A stretch of DNA of 64,000 bases from Sphingobacterium sp. LZ7M1 (GTDB lineage Bacteria > Bacteroidota > Bacteroidia > Sphingobacteriales > Sphingobacteriaceae). The position numbers were made by a program, and so were the translations under genes. Positions 27,884-37,299 of this stretch are shown piece by piece; the first letter of the stretch is position 1; every line of letters starts with the position of its first letter. The stretch spans positions 3,906,001 to 3,970,000 of the forward strand of contig NZ_CP101134.1 in assembly GCF_024296865.1 (NCBI RefSeq). The letters are read 5' to 3'. A model generated the notes under the pieces. That model did not search any database. It saw nothing but the letters and a program-made list of their open reading frames with translations, and was not told where the DNA came from.

Positions 27884-30800
27884 TTACAACCAAACGGCCT
27901 TATATTTCTTGTCAAGTCGGGAAGCTTCAGCCATCAACTGTTCATCTCCCAATTCTTTCAAGATCGGAACATACTGGTCTAAAGCCGCCAATCCCAACTG
28001 TATGGAAATGGAATCATAACCCCTATTTGCCTTTTGAAAGATTGCCAATTGATAGTCCAAATTTTCCTTAATGGCCTCCAATTGCCTACCCGCCAAAATC
28101 TTTGCTCTATCGACTTCCTTTACCTTCAGCAAGGTATCCACAAGTACAGTATTGTAGTAGGTCTGTCGCATGCTTTTGGTCTCCTTCGGTTGAAAATCAT
28201 AGGCTTGCAAGGCCAATTCCCTTGCCTCCTTCAACTTTCCTTGATTAACCAAGGCTTGCATTCCATCTGTATAGATATTAGGGTAGATCCATCCCTCATA
28301 GTATTGGTTGGAATCAACATCGAAATGCTCCAACCTATTGATATTGGACCATTCAAATTTATGAATGGCATTGTCGTAAATCTTATCTGCATTGATCAGT
28401 CCGTTGCCCTTTGAAGATTGCCCCATATCTACAGGCATCAGCTTGCTGACCAAGCCCTCTGAGGCAAGGTATTTATCCATGCCCATGGAGATTGCCGGCG
28501 CACTTAATGAGACAAAGTAAATTGGCCTTTCCCAATTGTTGTTGACCAAGATGGACATCAAACTAAGATCTGCTCGGGTAACCAGATTTTCCTTGAGCTC
28601 CCATTGCATATGCTCTGGGATAAACTGCTGCCATTCCGCTGGAATATTGGCATTTTTCAGGGCCTTCTCCTTATCTATTTTAAGTTGGAGCTTTTTCGTC
28701 GGCATCACATTTACAAAATTACCATCACTGGTTTCAAGTTTGTTCCTATTATCGTCCGAAAGCATCACGTCCAGCAATTGATCTATATCTGTATAGCCTT
28801 CTATTCCTAGGTCAACCACCTGAATCACATCCCGAACTCCCTTTTTAACTTTATTAAAGTCGAATGCAATCGGCAAAGCTTTGGATTGATTGACATCCTC
28901 CATCGCCTGCTTTACATACCAATCCGAGCCAAGGTAGCCATAATTCAACACCCTGACATCTGTCCTGATCCCCTCTACTTCCTGTAGATACCATAATGGG
29001 AAAGTATCATTATCAGCATAGGTGAACAATATGGCATTGGGCTCACAGGAGTTCAAGGTATTCAAGGCCACTTCCCTGGTCATATGACGACCAGAACGGT
29101 CATGGTCATCCCAATTCTCCTTGACCAACAATACAGGGCCAGCAAGCATAGCAAAAGCAACTGAAGTATAGGTAATTGCTTTCACCGAAAGTTTGCTCCT
29201 TTTTTGCATAAATTCGATCAAACCCAGAACACCTAAACCGATCCAAATAGCAAATACATAAAACGAACCTGCATAGGAATAATCACGCTCACGTGGTTGC
29301 AGCGGTGTTTGATTTAAATAGAGCACAATAGCTAAGCCTGTAAAGAAGAACAACAGACCAACAATGCTGGCGTCCCTTAGACTTCGCTTTGCTTGCCAGA
29401 TCAAGCCAGCAATCCCGAGCAGTAGTGGAAGGAAGAAGTAGGTATTCCTACTTGGATCTTCTTTCATACGATCAGAAATGGCATCCATTCCCGGCAAACG
29501 CAGTTCATCCAAAAAATTAATCCCTGAGATCCAATTCCCAGCGGTCAATTCCCCTTGACTAGGTGTATCATTCTGCCTGCCCACGAAATTCCACATGAAA
29601 TAACGGGAATACATATGTCCTACCTGATAATTGAAAAAGAACTTCATATTATCCAAAAAGGTTGGATCTTCCCCATCTTTCAGATTCAAGTATTGTTTAT
29701 AGAATTCAGCATGCTTTTGGCTGTACAACCTTGGAAACAATACTTCCTTGTCGTATTTATAGCCTTTGACATTTTCAAATTGCTCATATTGCTCGGTATC
29801 CTTTCTATAACCTACGGATTCATTAACATCCGTTATTTTTGAATTGAAGGTCGGTCCCTTGAACAAAGGCTCAGATTGATATTGTTCCCTGCTCAAATAG
29901 CCCAAAAAGGAATATGCATTATCAGGATCATTATTGTTCAGTGTAATATTCGTTTGGGCACGGATTATTATCATGCTAAAGGAGGTGAACCCGAAAAAGA
30001 CCAAACAAGTACCTAAAATCAAGAGATTTAAGATAGGCTTGTTCTTTCTGATCGAATACATAATTCCGAAAACCGCTGCTGAAACTAAGAGCAGGACAAA
30101 CAGAACAATGCCTGAACCAAATGGCATCCCTAATGAATTAACGAAGAAGAGATCAAATCCTGCTGCTATCTTTACGGAATATTGGATCACTCCCCAAAGA
30201 ATAAAGGCTAAGGCGAGAACTCCCCAAGCAAAGGATTTTACTGCACCTTTCCAGGTCACGTGATTTGACTTCCTGAAATAGATCAGGAGTGCTAAGGCAG
30301 GAATCGTCAATAAATTCAACAGATGAACTCCGATGGACAGTCCCATCACATAGGCAATCAGCAATAGCCATTTATTGGAATCCGGTTCATCTGCCCTCCT
30401 CTCCCACTTCAACGCCAACCAAAATACAATGGCCGTACAAAGTGATGACATGGCATAGACCTCTGACTCCACAGCAGAATACCAAAAAGAATCTGTAAAG
30501 GCATATGCCAAAGCCCCTACCGCTCCAGCAGCGAAAATCTGCATATTTTGAAGGCTATTCCCTTCTGACTTTCCTAAAAGCAGTTTTCTTGCCAAGGCTG
30601 TAATCGTCCAAAACAAAAACATAATGGTCAAGGCTGAACAAAATGCCGAACCTAAATTCATCCAAAGTGCAACATGTTCCTTATTTCCAAAAGCAAGGTT
30701 TGAAAACAGGTTCTGCAACAAGAGAAACAAGGGTGCCCCAGGTTGATGAACAATTTCTAGCTTATCTGATGCTGCAATAAACTCACCGGTATCCCACCAA

Positions 30801-30892
30801 CTGATGGATTGATCCACAGTGAATGCATACAATACAAACGCAATAACTGCACATAGCCAGCCGAGAAGATTGTTGATTTTGCTATAGTTCAT
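27884..30892 (-). CDS. DUF2723 (TMEM260-like) multipass membrane protein
   Basis: 1002 residues. The N-terminal SWWDTGEFIAASDKLEIVHQ followed by PGAPLFLLL is the DUF2723 signature (PF11028). This GT-C-like fold is related to the O-mannosyltransferase TMEM260. About 12 membrane helices lie in the first 600 residues. FTYADNDTFPLWYLQEVEGI begins a large soluble part, and the C-terminal 200 residues are helical and TPR-like (ALVNQGKLKEARELALQAYD). A role in protein O-glycosylation, known in the phylum, is plausible but inferred. Confidence 0.88.
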   Translation of the reverse strand: MNYSKINNLLGWLCAVIAFVLYAFTVDQSISWWDTGEFIAASDKLEIVHQPGAPLFLLLQNLFSNLAFGNKEHVALWMNLGSAFCSALTIMFLFWTITALARKLLLGKSEGNSLQNMQIFAAGAVGALAYAFTDSFWYSAVESEVYAMSSLCTAIVFWLALKWERRADEPDSNKWLLLIAYVMGLSIGVHLLNLLTIPALALLIYFRKSNHVTWKGAVKSFAWGVLALAFILWGVIQYSVKIAAGFDLFFVNSLGMPFGSGIVLFVLLLVSAAVFGIMYSIRKNKPILNLLILGTCLVFFGFTSFSMIIIRAQTNITLNNNDPDNAYSFLGYLSREQYQSEPLFKGPTFNSKITDVNESVGYRKDTEQYEQFENVKGYKYDKEVLFPRLYSQKHAEFYKQYLNLKDGEDPTFLDNMKFFFNYQVGHMYSRYFMWNFVGRQNDTPSQGELTAGNWISGINFLDELRLPGMDAISDRMKEDPSRNTYFFLPLLLGIAGLIWQAKRSLRDASIVGLLFFFTGLAIVLYLNQTPLQPRERDYSYAGSFYVFAIWIGLGVLGLIEFMQKRSKLSVKAITYTSVAFAMLAGPVLLVKENWDDHDRSGRHMTREVALNTLNSCEPNAILFTYADNDTFPLWYLQEVEGIRTDVRVLNYGYLGSDWYVKQAMEDVNQSKALPIAFDFNKVKKGVRDVIQVVDLGIEGYTDIDQLLDVMLSDDNRNKLETSDGNFVNVMPTKKLQLKIDKEKALKNANIPAEWQQFIPEHMQWELKENLVTRADLSLMSILVNNNWERPIYFVSLSAPAISMGMDKYLASEGLVSKLMPVDMGQSSKGNGLINADKIYDNAIHKFEWSNINRLEHFDVDSNQYYEGWIYPNIYTDGMQALVNQGKLKEARELALQAYDFQPKETKSMRQTYYNTVLVDTLLKVKEVDRAKILAGRQLEAIKENLDYQLAIFQKANRGYDSISIQLGLAALDQYVPILKELGDEQLMAEASRLDKKYKAVWL

Positions 30893-31093
30893 TATAGTAG
30901 GTAATAAATGTGATTTAAATTTAGCAAAGAATTATCTCCCACATTTGTGATTAACATTATTTAACATGGAATACGCCTGCTCTCCTTCTTCCAAAAAGGC
31001 CTTATCATTGCTGGATTTTCAGGAGCTTTATTTGGATTTGTTTTACCCACATTCCGAAAACTCGCAAAATGAATAAAATTTTATCCAAGGCAT

Positions 31094-31126
31094 TCTCGAA
31101 GCTGTCTCGAAGCTGTCTCGAATGAG
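31094..31126. repeat. 11-bp tandem repeat (TCTCGAAGCTG)
   Basis: Two perfect 11-mers TCTCGAAGCTG are followed by a third diverged copy TCTCGAATGAG. The core TCTCGAA is shared with the 11-bp array at 56744-56765. Confidence 0.75.
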
Positions 31127-31167
31127 ACCGCTATATTGGTTAAAAAACTCTCCTGATGATAAACGAC

Positions 31168-31198
31168 AAAAGGCGAATGAAATCATTCGCCCTTTGTT
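31168..31198 (-). terminator. Terminator of metF
   Basis: A GGCGAATGA / TCATTCGCC stem lies 26 nt past the metF stop; on the minus strand it reads into CTTTTGTCG. Confidence 0.75.
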
Positions 31199-31223
31199 CT
31201 TATTTTAGAGTTAGTCAATTTAA

Positions 31224-32180
31224 TTACACTAATTTTTCAACGATATTTTTAGTAGGTCCAGGATTACTCATGGTGTAGAAATGCAGTACCGGAACTCCAA
31301 AGTCTATTAATTCCTTACATTGCTGTACTAGCCATTCTTCGCCAACTCGCCTAACATCCGCATTGGTTTTACAGGATTCCACGGCATCACTCAGGTCCTC
31401 TGGAATATCTAAGTGGAAAATCCGAGGAAGGGTAATCAATTGCTTTTTGGTTGTTAATGGCTTAAGGCCTGGAATAATAGGAACATGAATATCATTTTCC
31501 CTACACTTCGTCACAAATTCCTTATATTTTTCTACGTTAAAAAACATTTGGGTAACGATAAATTCAGCTCCCATTTCCACCTTTTTCTTCAACCATTTAA
31601 AGTCGGTGTTGAAGTTAGGTGATTCAAAATGTTTCTCGGGGTATCCGGCAACGCCGATACAGAAATTGGTCTTTTCAGAAGAGCCTATATCTTCATGTAG
31701 GTAGGAACCTTCGTTCATATCCACCACTTGTTTTAATAGGTCGGTTGCATAAGCATGTCCCCCAGCGGTCGGGATAAAGTCGGCATCACCTTTTCTGGCA
31801 TCACCTCTCAATACCAATACATTATCGATACCTAAGAAGTTCAGGTCGATAAGTGCGTTTTCTGTTTCTTCTTTGGTGAAACCACCGCAGATCAGATGGG
31901 GAACCGCATCAACTTTATATTTACTCATGATGGCAGCACAGATGGCTACCGTACCAGGTCTTTTTCTATAGGACACCCTTTCCAACAATCCGTTAGCATG
32001 TTGTTTGTAAAGGTAATCCTCACGGTGGTACGTCACATCGATAAAGGGAGGTTTGAATTCCATCAGTTCATCCATCGTTTGGAAGATACTTTGGATACCC
32101 TGCCCCTTAGCAGGAGGTAACAGCTCAAAAGAATATAAGGTCTTGCCTTTCGCGTTCTTGATGTGATCTACGATTTTCAT
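31224..32180 (-). CDS. metF: 5,10-methylenetetrahydrofolate reductase
   Basis: 318 residues, an FAD-dependent TIM barrel. It reduces methylene-THF to methyl-THF for methionine synthesis. YSFELLPPAKGQGIQSIFQ, FIDVTYHREDYLY, VPHLICGGFTKEE and NVLVLRGDARKGD are the conserved blocks, and EFIVTQMFFNVEKYKEF the later barrel. The length is typical of the bacterial form. A SAM-I riboswitch lies in the leader, so expression should fall when S-adenosylmethionine is plentiful. Start at ATG 32180 (MKIVDHIKNAKGKT). Confidence 0.96.
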   Translation of the reverse strand: MKIVDHIKNAKGKTLYSFELLPPAKGQGIQSIFQTMDELMEFKPPFIDVTYHREDYLYKQHANGLLERVSYRKRPGTVAICAAIMSKYKVDAVPHLICGGFTKEETENALIDLNFLGIDNVLVLRGDARKGDADFIPTAGGHAYATDLLKQVVDMNEGSYLHEDIGSSEKTNFCIGVAGYPEKHFESPNFNTDFKWLKKKVEMGAEFIVTQMFFNVEKYKEFVTKCRENDIHVPIIPGLKPLTTKKQLITLPRIFHLDIPEDLSDAVESCKTNADVRRVGEEWLVQQCKELIDFGVPVLHFYTMSNPGPTKNIVEKLV

Positions 32181-32227
32181 AAAAATATATTAAGGCTTAG
32201 AGAGAACACAGTGAACACTGATTCTTT

Positions 32228-32328
32228 GGCTTATCTTTCCCATTTTGGGGGTAGAATGTAGCACCTTGACTGGTGTCAGGTTGCTAAGGCTTCAGCGGGT
32301 CTAGTCCCTCTGCCTTTCTCTATAAGCG
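32228..32328 (-). promoter_or_regulatory. SAM-I (S-box) riboswitch in the metF leader
   Basis: Read on the minus strand: the P1 strand GCTTAT (32322-32327 complement), then AGAGAAAGGCAGAGGGAC, CGCTGAAGCC, TTAGCAACCTG and CAAGGTGCTA, and the closing P1 strand ATAAGC. These are the conserved blocks of the S-box aptamer in the right order. The aptamer ends 47 nt before the metF ATG. That stretch has a small CAGTG/CACTG hairpin and a second TAAGCC that could compete for P1. No clear terminator is seen there, so control may be translational (inference). Confidence 0.93.
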
Positions 32329-32458
32329 AGGGCTAATATCGTCAATAGCAAGGTAATCTCAAAATGTTTCAAGAAAAAACTTTGCGGATGGCATTGAATC
32401 AGAAGGAATCAGGGTTGGATGGATGGGACATATAAATGAATGGAAGAAGGTATGATCA

Positions 32459-32498
32459 TAAAAAAATGGGCGTGATTGACACGCCCATTCTCTTTTCA
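32459..32498 (-). terminator. Terminator of the rpsP-rimM operon
   Basis: A GGGCGTG / CACGCCC stem with a 5-nt loop, followed on the minus strand by TTTTTTT, just after the rimM stop. Confidence 0.9.
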
Positions 32499-32508
32499 AA
32501 ATATCTTA

Positions 32509-33036
32509 TTAATCTTCTAGGTACATATCTATCAAACCTTCAGGAAGGTTCAATACGATAATCTTTTCTTCGGGGTCTATACCGACAATGAAATCCTCGT
32601 TTAGGGGAAACATGGCGTCTCTGCCATCGATATCTACGGTTGCGATAAATTGCTGTGGCATCTCTTGGACATGGGTAATTTCGCCCAATTCGCCTTCGTC
32701 TTCCTCAATGGCGGTATAACCTACTAGATCATGATAGGTAAAATCATCGGGATCACGTTCCGGCATTTTATCATTTGGCAGGTAGATTTGCTTTCTCAAT
32801 AAAGGTTGGGCTTTGTCAATATGGTCAACATCTTCAAAATTGACATAAGCTGTGCTGTTATTGTGAAACTTGACCTTTTCTACAAAGAATGGCACCAATT
32901 TCTTGTCCATCTCCAAGAAAACTACATCCAGATCAAGGTCCATATAGTTATCAAATTCAAAAAACAGTTGCAGTTCACCCTTCAATCCTCGGGTTTTACT
33001 GACATAACCGATATAAAAACATTGATCTTTCGTCAT
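32509..33036 (-). CDS. rimM: Ribosome maturation factor RimM
   Basis: 175 residues. It assists 30S subunit maturation around bS19. CFYIGYVSKTRGLKGELQLF is the N-terminal RimM beta-barrel signature, and the PRC-barrel half contains YHDLVGYTAIEEDEGELGEI and the end PLNEDFIVGIDPEEKIIVLN. I chose ATG 33036 over a GTG two codons upstream. It follows rpsP by 134 nt, with a hairpin between them. trmD, often next in this operon, is absent here; metF follows instead. Confidence 0.93.
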   Translation of the reverse strand: MTKDQCFYIGYVSKTRGLKGELQLFFEFDNYMDLDLDVVFLEMDKKLVPFFVEKVKFHNNSTAYVNFEDVDHIDKAQPLLRKQIYLPNDKMPERDPDDFTYHDLVGYTAIEEDEGELGEITHVQEMPQQFIATVDIDGRDAMFPLNEDFIVGIDPEEKIIVLNLPEGLIDMYLED

Positions 33037-33116
33037 ATTCACAAATTAATTTCCAAAAGTACGGAATTCTTTTTCTGTTGGGATTTTAGGGATGTAAAAA
33101 CAAGATAAAATGGGAA

Positions 33117-33150
33117 CAAAAAAGCCGGTTCATAGAATGATCCGGCCATT
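33117..33150 (-). terminator. Hairpin terminator/attenuator between rpsP and rimM
   Basis: On the minus strand GCCGG-ATCAT pairs with ATGAA-CCGGC and is followed by TTTTTT. It lies between two genes that are usually cotranscribed, so it may lower rimM expression relative to rpsP. Confidence 0.7.
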
Positions 33151-33170
33151 TTGAATACTTTATGAAGAGA

Positions 33171-33707
33171 TTATCCTTCAGTTTCTTCAGTGTTTTCAGT
33201 AGCATCAGCAGCTTCTTCTGCTTCTTCTGTAGCTGTTTCTTCAGCAACAGGAGCGTTTTTAGCAGCGATAGCAGCAGCTCTGTCTTCTTTTTTCTTAGCT
33301 TCAGCAGCTAAAGCAGCTTTCTTAGTTTCATCCTTAGATTTCGCTAAGCCTGATTTCTTTCCTTCGATTTGAGCATCTTTACCTTCAGCCCATTTAGTGA
33401 AAAGTTCTTCAGCTTTAGCTTCATCAAAAGCTCCTTTTTTCACACCGCCTTGTAAGTGTTTTTTGTATAAAACACCTTTGTAAGAAAGGATAGCGCGAAC
33501 TGTGTCAGTAGGTTGGGCACCTTTGTTCATCCAGTCTAACGCTTTTTCGAAATCCAAAACGATAGTTGCTGGGTTAGTGTTTGGGTTGTAAGAACCTAAA
33601 CGCTCGATGAACTTACCATCACGTGGTGAACGGCCGTCTGCTACTACTACGTGGTAAAAAGGTTTTCCTTTTTTACCGTGTCTCTGCAATCTGATTTTAG
33701 TTGCCAT
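33171..33707 (-). CDS. rpsP: Small ribosomal subunit protein bS16
   Basis: 178 residues. The first about 80 are canonical bS16 ([40 protein letters not shown]). The remaining about 95 residues are a Lys/Ala-rich then acidic extension (ending [18 protein letters not shown]), as commonly found in this phylum. A promoter with TATCTTTG (33766-33773) and a weak -33 box (ATTG) precedes it. Confidence 0.96.
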   Translation of the reverse strand: MATKIRLQRHGKKGKPFYHVVVADGRSPRDGKFIERLGSYNPNTNPATIVLDFEKALDWMNKGAQPTDTVRAILSYKGVLYKKHLQGGVKKGAFDEAKAEELFTKWAEGKDAQIEGKKSGLAKSKDETKKAALAAEAKKKEDRAAAIAAKNAPVAEETATEEAEEAADATENTEETEG

Positions 33708-33765
33708 GTTTTTTCTTTATTTATGTATTCAACATATCCCCCGTTGCTTCATGCAGGAGGGGACG

Positions 33766-33797
33766 CAAAGATACAAAGTATTATCAATTAATACAAT
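33766..33797 (-). promoter_or_regulatory. Candidate rpsP promoter
   Basis: On the minus strand ATTG, 20 nt, then TATCTTTG. This is the -7 consensus TAnnTTTG with a one-base-off -33 box. Confidence 0.45.
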
Positions 33798-33918
33798 AGA
33801 GAATTTAAAGCTGTTTTACCTGTAAAATATGTACTCCTTCCGAGCTATAATCTTGAAAAAGATTTGAGTAATCTCCCAATAATACCGATATTCAGATACT
33901 TCAAACCATTGACATCTT

Positions 33919-36900
33919 ATGCAAAGAATTGCTCCTTTAAGGATTGTAAAAGCTTCCGCTGGATCTGGAAAAACATTTTCTCTCACCGTACATTACCTGA
34001 CCCTGTTGCTATCAAAAGAAAGCAGCTATCGGGAAATCCTTGCCGTTACCTTCACCAACAAGGCCACGGCCGAAATGAAAGGCCGTATTATGTCAGTCCT
34101 TCATGGCTTGGCAATCGGCAGTACAGCAGATGACATTGAGCAGTACAGACAGCAATTATTGCAGCAGAATACACAGTGGGACCCTGTAAGCATTCAGGAA
34201 AAAGCCAATCGGATCTACAGGAGGATTCTGCATGATTACAGCCATTTCTCGGTAAGTACCATTGATGGTTTTTCGCAAAAGGTGATCCGTAGTTTTACCT
34301 ACGAACTGAACCTCGATTCTGGCTATGCCATCGAGATGAACACCAACAAAGTGAAGCGTGACCTGACCGTTATGCTGAACCAACTGTTGGATGAAAGACC
34401 GGACCTGTTGGAATGGATCATCAATTATGCCGAACAGAAGATCGGGAAGAATGAGAACTGGAATTACCGACAGCAGTTAATGGGTTTGGCAGGGTTGATT
34501 TTCTCGGAGAACTTCCAGGAGTTTGACAGTTTTATGATTTCTGCTGATACAGACAGGATATTCAACCTGCTCAACAAAGAAATTGATGAAAAGACCAATG
34601 CCTTTTTGGATGCCTTGGTTCAAGGGATTGAAACTTTCAAAGCTGAATATCGCCGATTGGGCGTTGATGATTCAGAAATGAAGGGAAAGTCCAGGAACAA
34701 ACTGGTAGCAGCCAGCAAGATCAACATAGACCCCAAAAAGATTTCTACCTCTGATATCCAGGAAAAGATATTTGACAAGTTTTTGGTTTTGTTGGATAAT
34801 GAAGAGCATTATATCGACGACAAAAAGGAGGTTAGGTATGAATATATGCAGGGCATCCGTCCAGCATTGGATGCCATCCTATCCTTACAGCAGCATTTTG
34901 CAAATTATATTGCTTATCAAGCCGTACAGACCAACCTGTATTTCCTGAGGTTGCTCAAAGAAATGAGTGACCTGCTGAGTCAATGGAGAAAGGAAAACTC
35001 TGCACAATTGATCTCGGATGCACAGATACTATTGAACAAATTGGGCTTGGATGAACACAGTGACCCGACCTTTATCTGGGAAAAGATTGGCAACCGATAC
35101 AATTACTTCCTGTTTGATGAGTTTCAGGACACTTCAAGAATACAATGGAAAAACTATAGCCCATTGCTCTTAAATGCCCTTGCTGATGCTACGGGCAAGA
35201 TTGCTGAGCATCTAGTGGTAGGCGATGTGAAACAGAGTATTTACCGTTGGCGAAATGGGGACTGGCGAATCCTTTTGCAACAGATCGACCAGCAGGTTTC
35301 GCAGAATTTCCACCTGAACGAAAATCAGATAAATGAATTTATTGATAACGGAACCTTGGACACTAATTTCCGCAGCCTTCCGAATATCATTAATTTCAAT
35401 AACTACCTATACGAAAAGATCCCTAGTCTATTGCAGCAAGTTTTGAACGAGAAAGTTGGCGAAAGCTTGGGCGAGGAAGGCATGACTTGGTGGAATGCTA
35501 CGGGCAACAATAGCTTACTTGAAAAAGCTTATCAAAACAGCAGGCAACTGATCCCTGAAAGTAAGCTTCAGACCGGCAAACCCATGGGAAATATTGAAAT
35601 CTCCTTTTTCCCAGTCAGTGATGGTCGAGCGCGGAACAATCAAGTGATGGAGGCTTCGGTAGAGGCCCTTTGTTCCAAGATTGCCGAATGGATCAGGACT
35701 GGAAAATATAAGCCAGCGGATATTGGGATTCTGGTCAGGAGCAATGCGCAGGCAAAATTGGTCATCCAAGAACTGATGCGCTTCAAGAACACCGAGAACC
35801 TGAACTTTGAGGTCATCTCTGGAGACGCCCTAAGTCTAATATCGAACCATGCCGTCAATCTGATCATTGAAACCTTAAGGTCATTGGTTTTTCAATCGGA
35901 GAAACACGTTTTACACCTTGCCAACATGGCTTATCTTTTCCAATTGGCGCAGGGTAAATCCAACTTCGAGGAATCGGTATGGCTGAAGTTCAAGGACAAC
36001 AATATCAAGGAACTGTCGGATGTTCTTCCGCTTACATTGATAGACTCATGGAGTCAATTGCAGAAAATGCCATTGGTCCATCTGGTAGAAAAACTGATCG
36101 ATGTTTATCAATTAGGGAATGAAGGAAGTATTCATTTACCATACCTTTTAGCCTTCAAGGATATCGCTACAGCTTTCTCCACACAAGGGGAACGTGGAAT
36201 CATACAGTTCCTGGAATATTGGGATGAAGATGGCGAAAGGGCTGTACTGCCATCGAGTGGCAAGGTCGATGCGATAGAGGTCAGCACGATTCATAAATCT
36301 AAGGGATTGGCCTATGAGGTGGTGATGATTCCATTCTCTTCCTGGAAATTGGATGGTCTGACCAATGGTGATTTTTGGATCGATGTAATGGATTCTCCCT
36401 TTTCAGAACTCGGAAAAATTCCTGTAAAATATACCCAAACCTTAGGTAAGTCGATCTTTTACAAACAATATTTTGAAGAGATGCTGTTTAACTATATGGA
36501 TGCCCTAAACACTTTTTATGTAGCAACCACAAGGGCAAAAAGCCATCTCTATATTACTGCACCACAATTTAAGGATGAGGTTGACAAGAAAACTGGTGAG
36601 ATATTGGGTTCTGAGGTCAAGAATGATTTTATTTCAGACCTTTTGATTCAGGTGCTAACTGCCAGCAATTCTCCATTCCGATTAGAGAACAATGAATTTA
36701 TCCTTTTGGATGAGCCATTAGCCTCAGAGCAGTCAAACAAGAAGAAGGAAACTGAAGCGAGCATAAAAATTGAACTGAAGGATTATCCACAATCTTTAGC
36801 TCTAGAAACCGCTTTGGAAAAATCGACCTCAAGGAATATCAACACCATTTTGATGATGGAAAAGGCTGCACAATATGGAGTATTGGCGCATGAGATCGTC

Positions 36901-37290
36901 TCGCTGGTAAAGGATGAATCGGAAATCGACAAACTGGTAAACCAATATATTGAGGAAGGTATTTTGGCCAGGGAAGAGAAGGATCTTCTCTTGGAAGAAA
37001 TACAGCAGATCTGGAACCATCCAATCATTAACCAATGGTTGACGGGTGATTATAAGGTGTGGAATGAATCAAGCATCATCCTGGAGGATGGCAGTACACA
37101 AAGACCAGACAAGGTGTTTACCAATGATCAGGAAACCATCGTATTGGACTTTAAATTTACACAAGGAGATTATATCAATCATAAAACGCAGGTAGGAAGA
37201 TATATGAATGCATTGAGCAATGTAGGTTACGGCCATATCAAAGGCTATCTATACTACGCTAAGTCGAAAGAATTAGTGGAGGTGAAATAA
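33919..37290 (+). CDS. AddA/RecB-like UvrD-type helicase with C-terminal nuclease
   Basis: 1123 residues. The Walker A loop IVKASAGSGKTFSLTVHYLT is at 9-28, motif Ia is AVTFTNKATAEMKGR, Walker B is YFLFDEFQDTSRIQWKN (about 396), and EVSTIHKSKGLAYEVVM and NTFYVATTRAKSHLYIT are late UvrD/RecB motifs. The C-terminus has a PD-(D/E)XK nuclease (RPDKVF about 1061, IVLDFKF about 1075). Together with the next gene, 9 nt downstream, it forms an AddAB-like double-strand-break resection enzyme. Sequence similarity to Firmicutes AddA is probably low, so no symbol is given. Confidence 0.9.
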   Translation: MQRIAPLRIVKASAGSGKTFSLTVHYLTLLLSKESSYREILAVTFTNKATAEMKGRIMSVLHGLAIGSTADDIEQYRQQLLQQNTQWDPVSIQEKANRIYRRILHDYSHFSVSTIDGFSQKVIRSFTYELNLDSGYAIEMNTNKVKRDLTVMLNQLLDERPDLLEWIINYAEQKIGKNENWNYRQQLMGLAGLIFSENFQEFDSFMISADTDRIFNLLNKEIDEKTNAFLDALVQGIETFKAEYRRLGVDDSEMKGKSRNKLVAASKINIDPKKISTSDIQEKIFDKFLVLLDNEEHYIDDKKEVRYEYMQGIRPALDAILSLQQHFANYIAYQAVQTNLYFLRLLKEMSDLLSQWRKENSAQLISDAQILLNKLGLDEHSDPTFIWEKIGNRYNYFLFDEFQDTSRIQWKNYSPLLLNALADATGKIAEHLVVGDVKQSIYRWRNGDWRILLQQIDQQVSQNFHLNENQINEFIDNGTLDTNFRSLPNIINFNNYLYEKIPSLLQQVLNEKVGESLGEEGMTWWNATGNNSLLEKAYQNSRQLIPESKLQTGKPMGNIEISFFPVSDGRARNNQVMEASVEALCSKIAEWIRTGKYKPADIGILVRSNAQAKLVIQELMRFKNTENLNFEVISGDALSLISNHAVNLIIETLRSLVFQSEKHVLHLANMAYLFQLAQGKSNFEESVWLKFKDNNIKELSDVLPLTLIDSWSQLQKMPLVHLVEKLIDVYQLGNEGSIHLPYLLAFKDIATAFSTQGERGIIQFLEYWDEDGERAVLPSSGKVDAIEVSTIHKSKGLAYEVVMIPFSSWKLDGLTNGDFWIDVMDSPFSELGKIPVKYTQTLGKSIFYKQYFEEMLFNYMDALNTFYVATTRAKSHLYITAPQFKDEVDKKTGEILGSEVKNDFISDLLIQVLTASNSPFRLENNEFILLDEPLASEQSNKKKETEASIKIELKDYPQSLALETALEKSTSRNINTILMMEKAAQYGVLAHEIVSLVKDESEIDKLVNQYIEEGILAREEKDLLLEEIQQIWNHPIINQWLTGDYKVWNESSIILEDGSTQRPDKVFTNDQETIVLDFKFTQGDYINHKTQVGRYMNALSNVGYGHIKGYLYYAKSKELVEVK

Positions 37291-37299
37291 GGAAAGAAC

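Larger units (their letters stand above)
30893..31223. other. Intergenic region with an 11-bp tandem repeat
   Basis: A 331-nt gap between the divergent-end DUF2723 start and the metF stop. It holds an 11-bp repeat array (31094-31126) and the metF terminator (31168-31198). A 36-codon frame from ATG 30966 (MEYACSPSSKKALSLLDF) is too short and unsupported to call. Confidence 0.6.

Noticed and set aside
30966-31076. 36-codon frame beginning MEYACSPSSKKALSLL
   Set aside because: Too short, no family, and located in a plain intergenic gap; could be chance.
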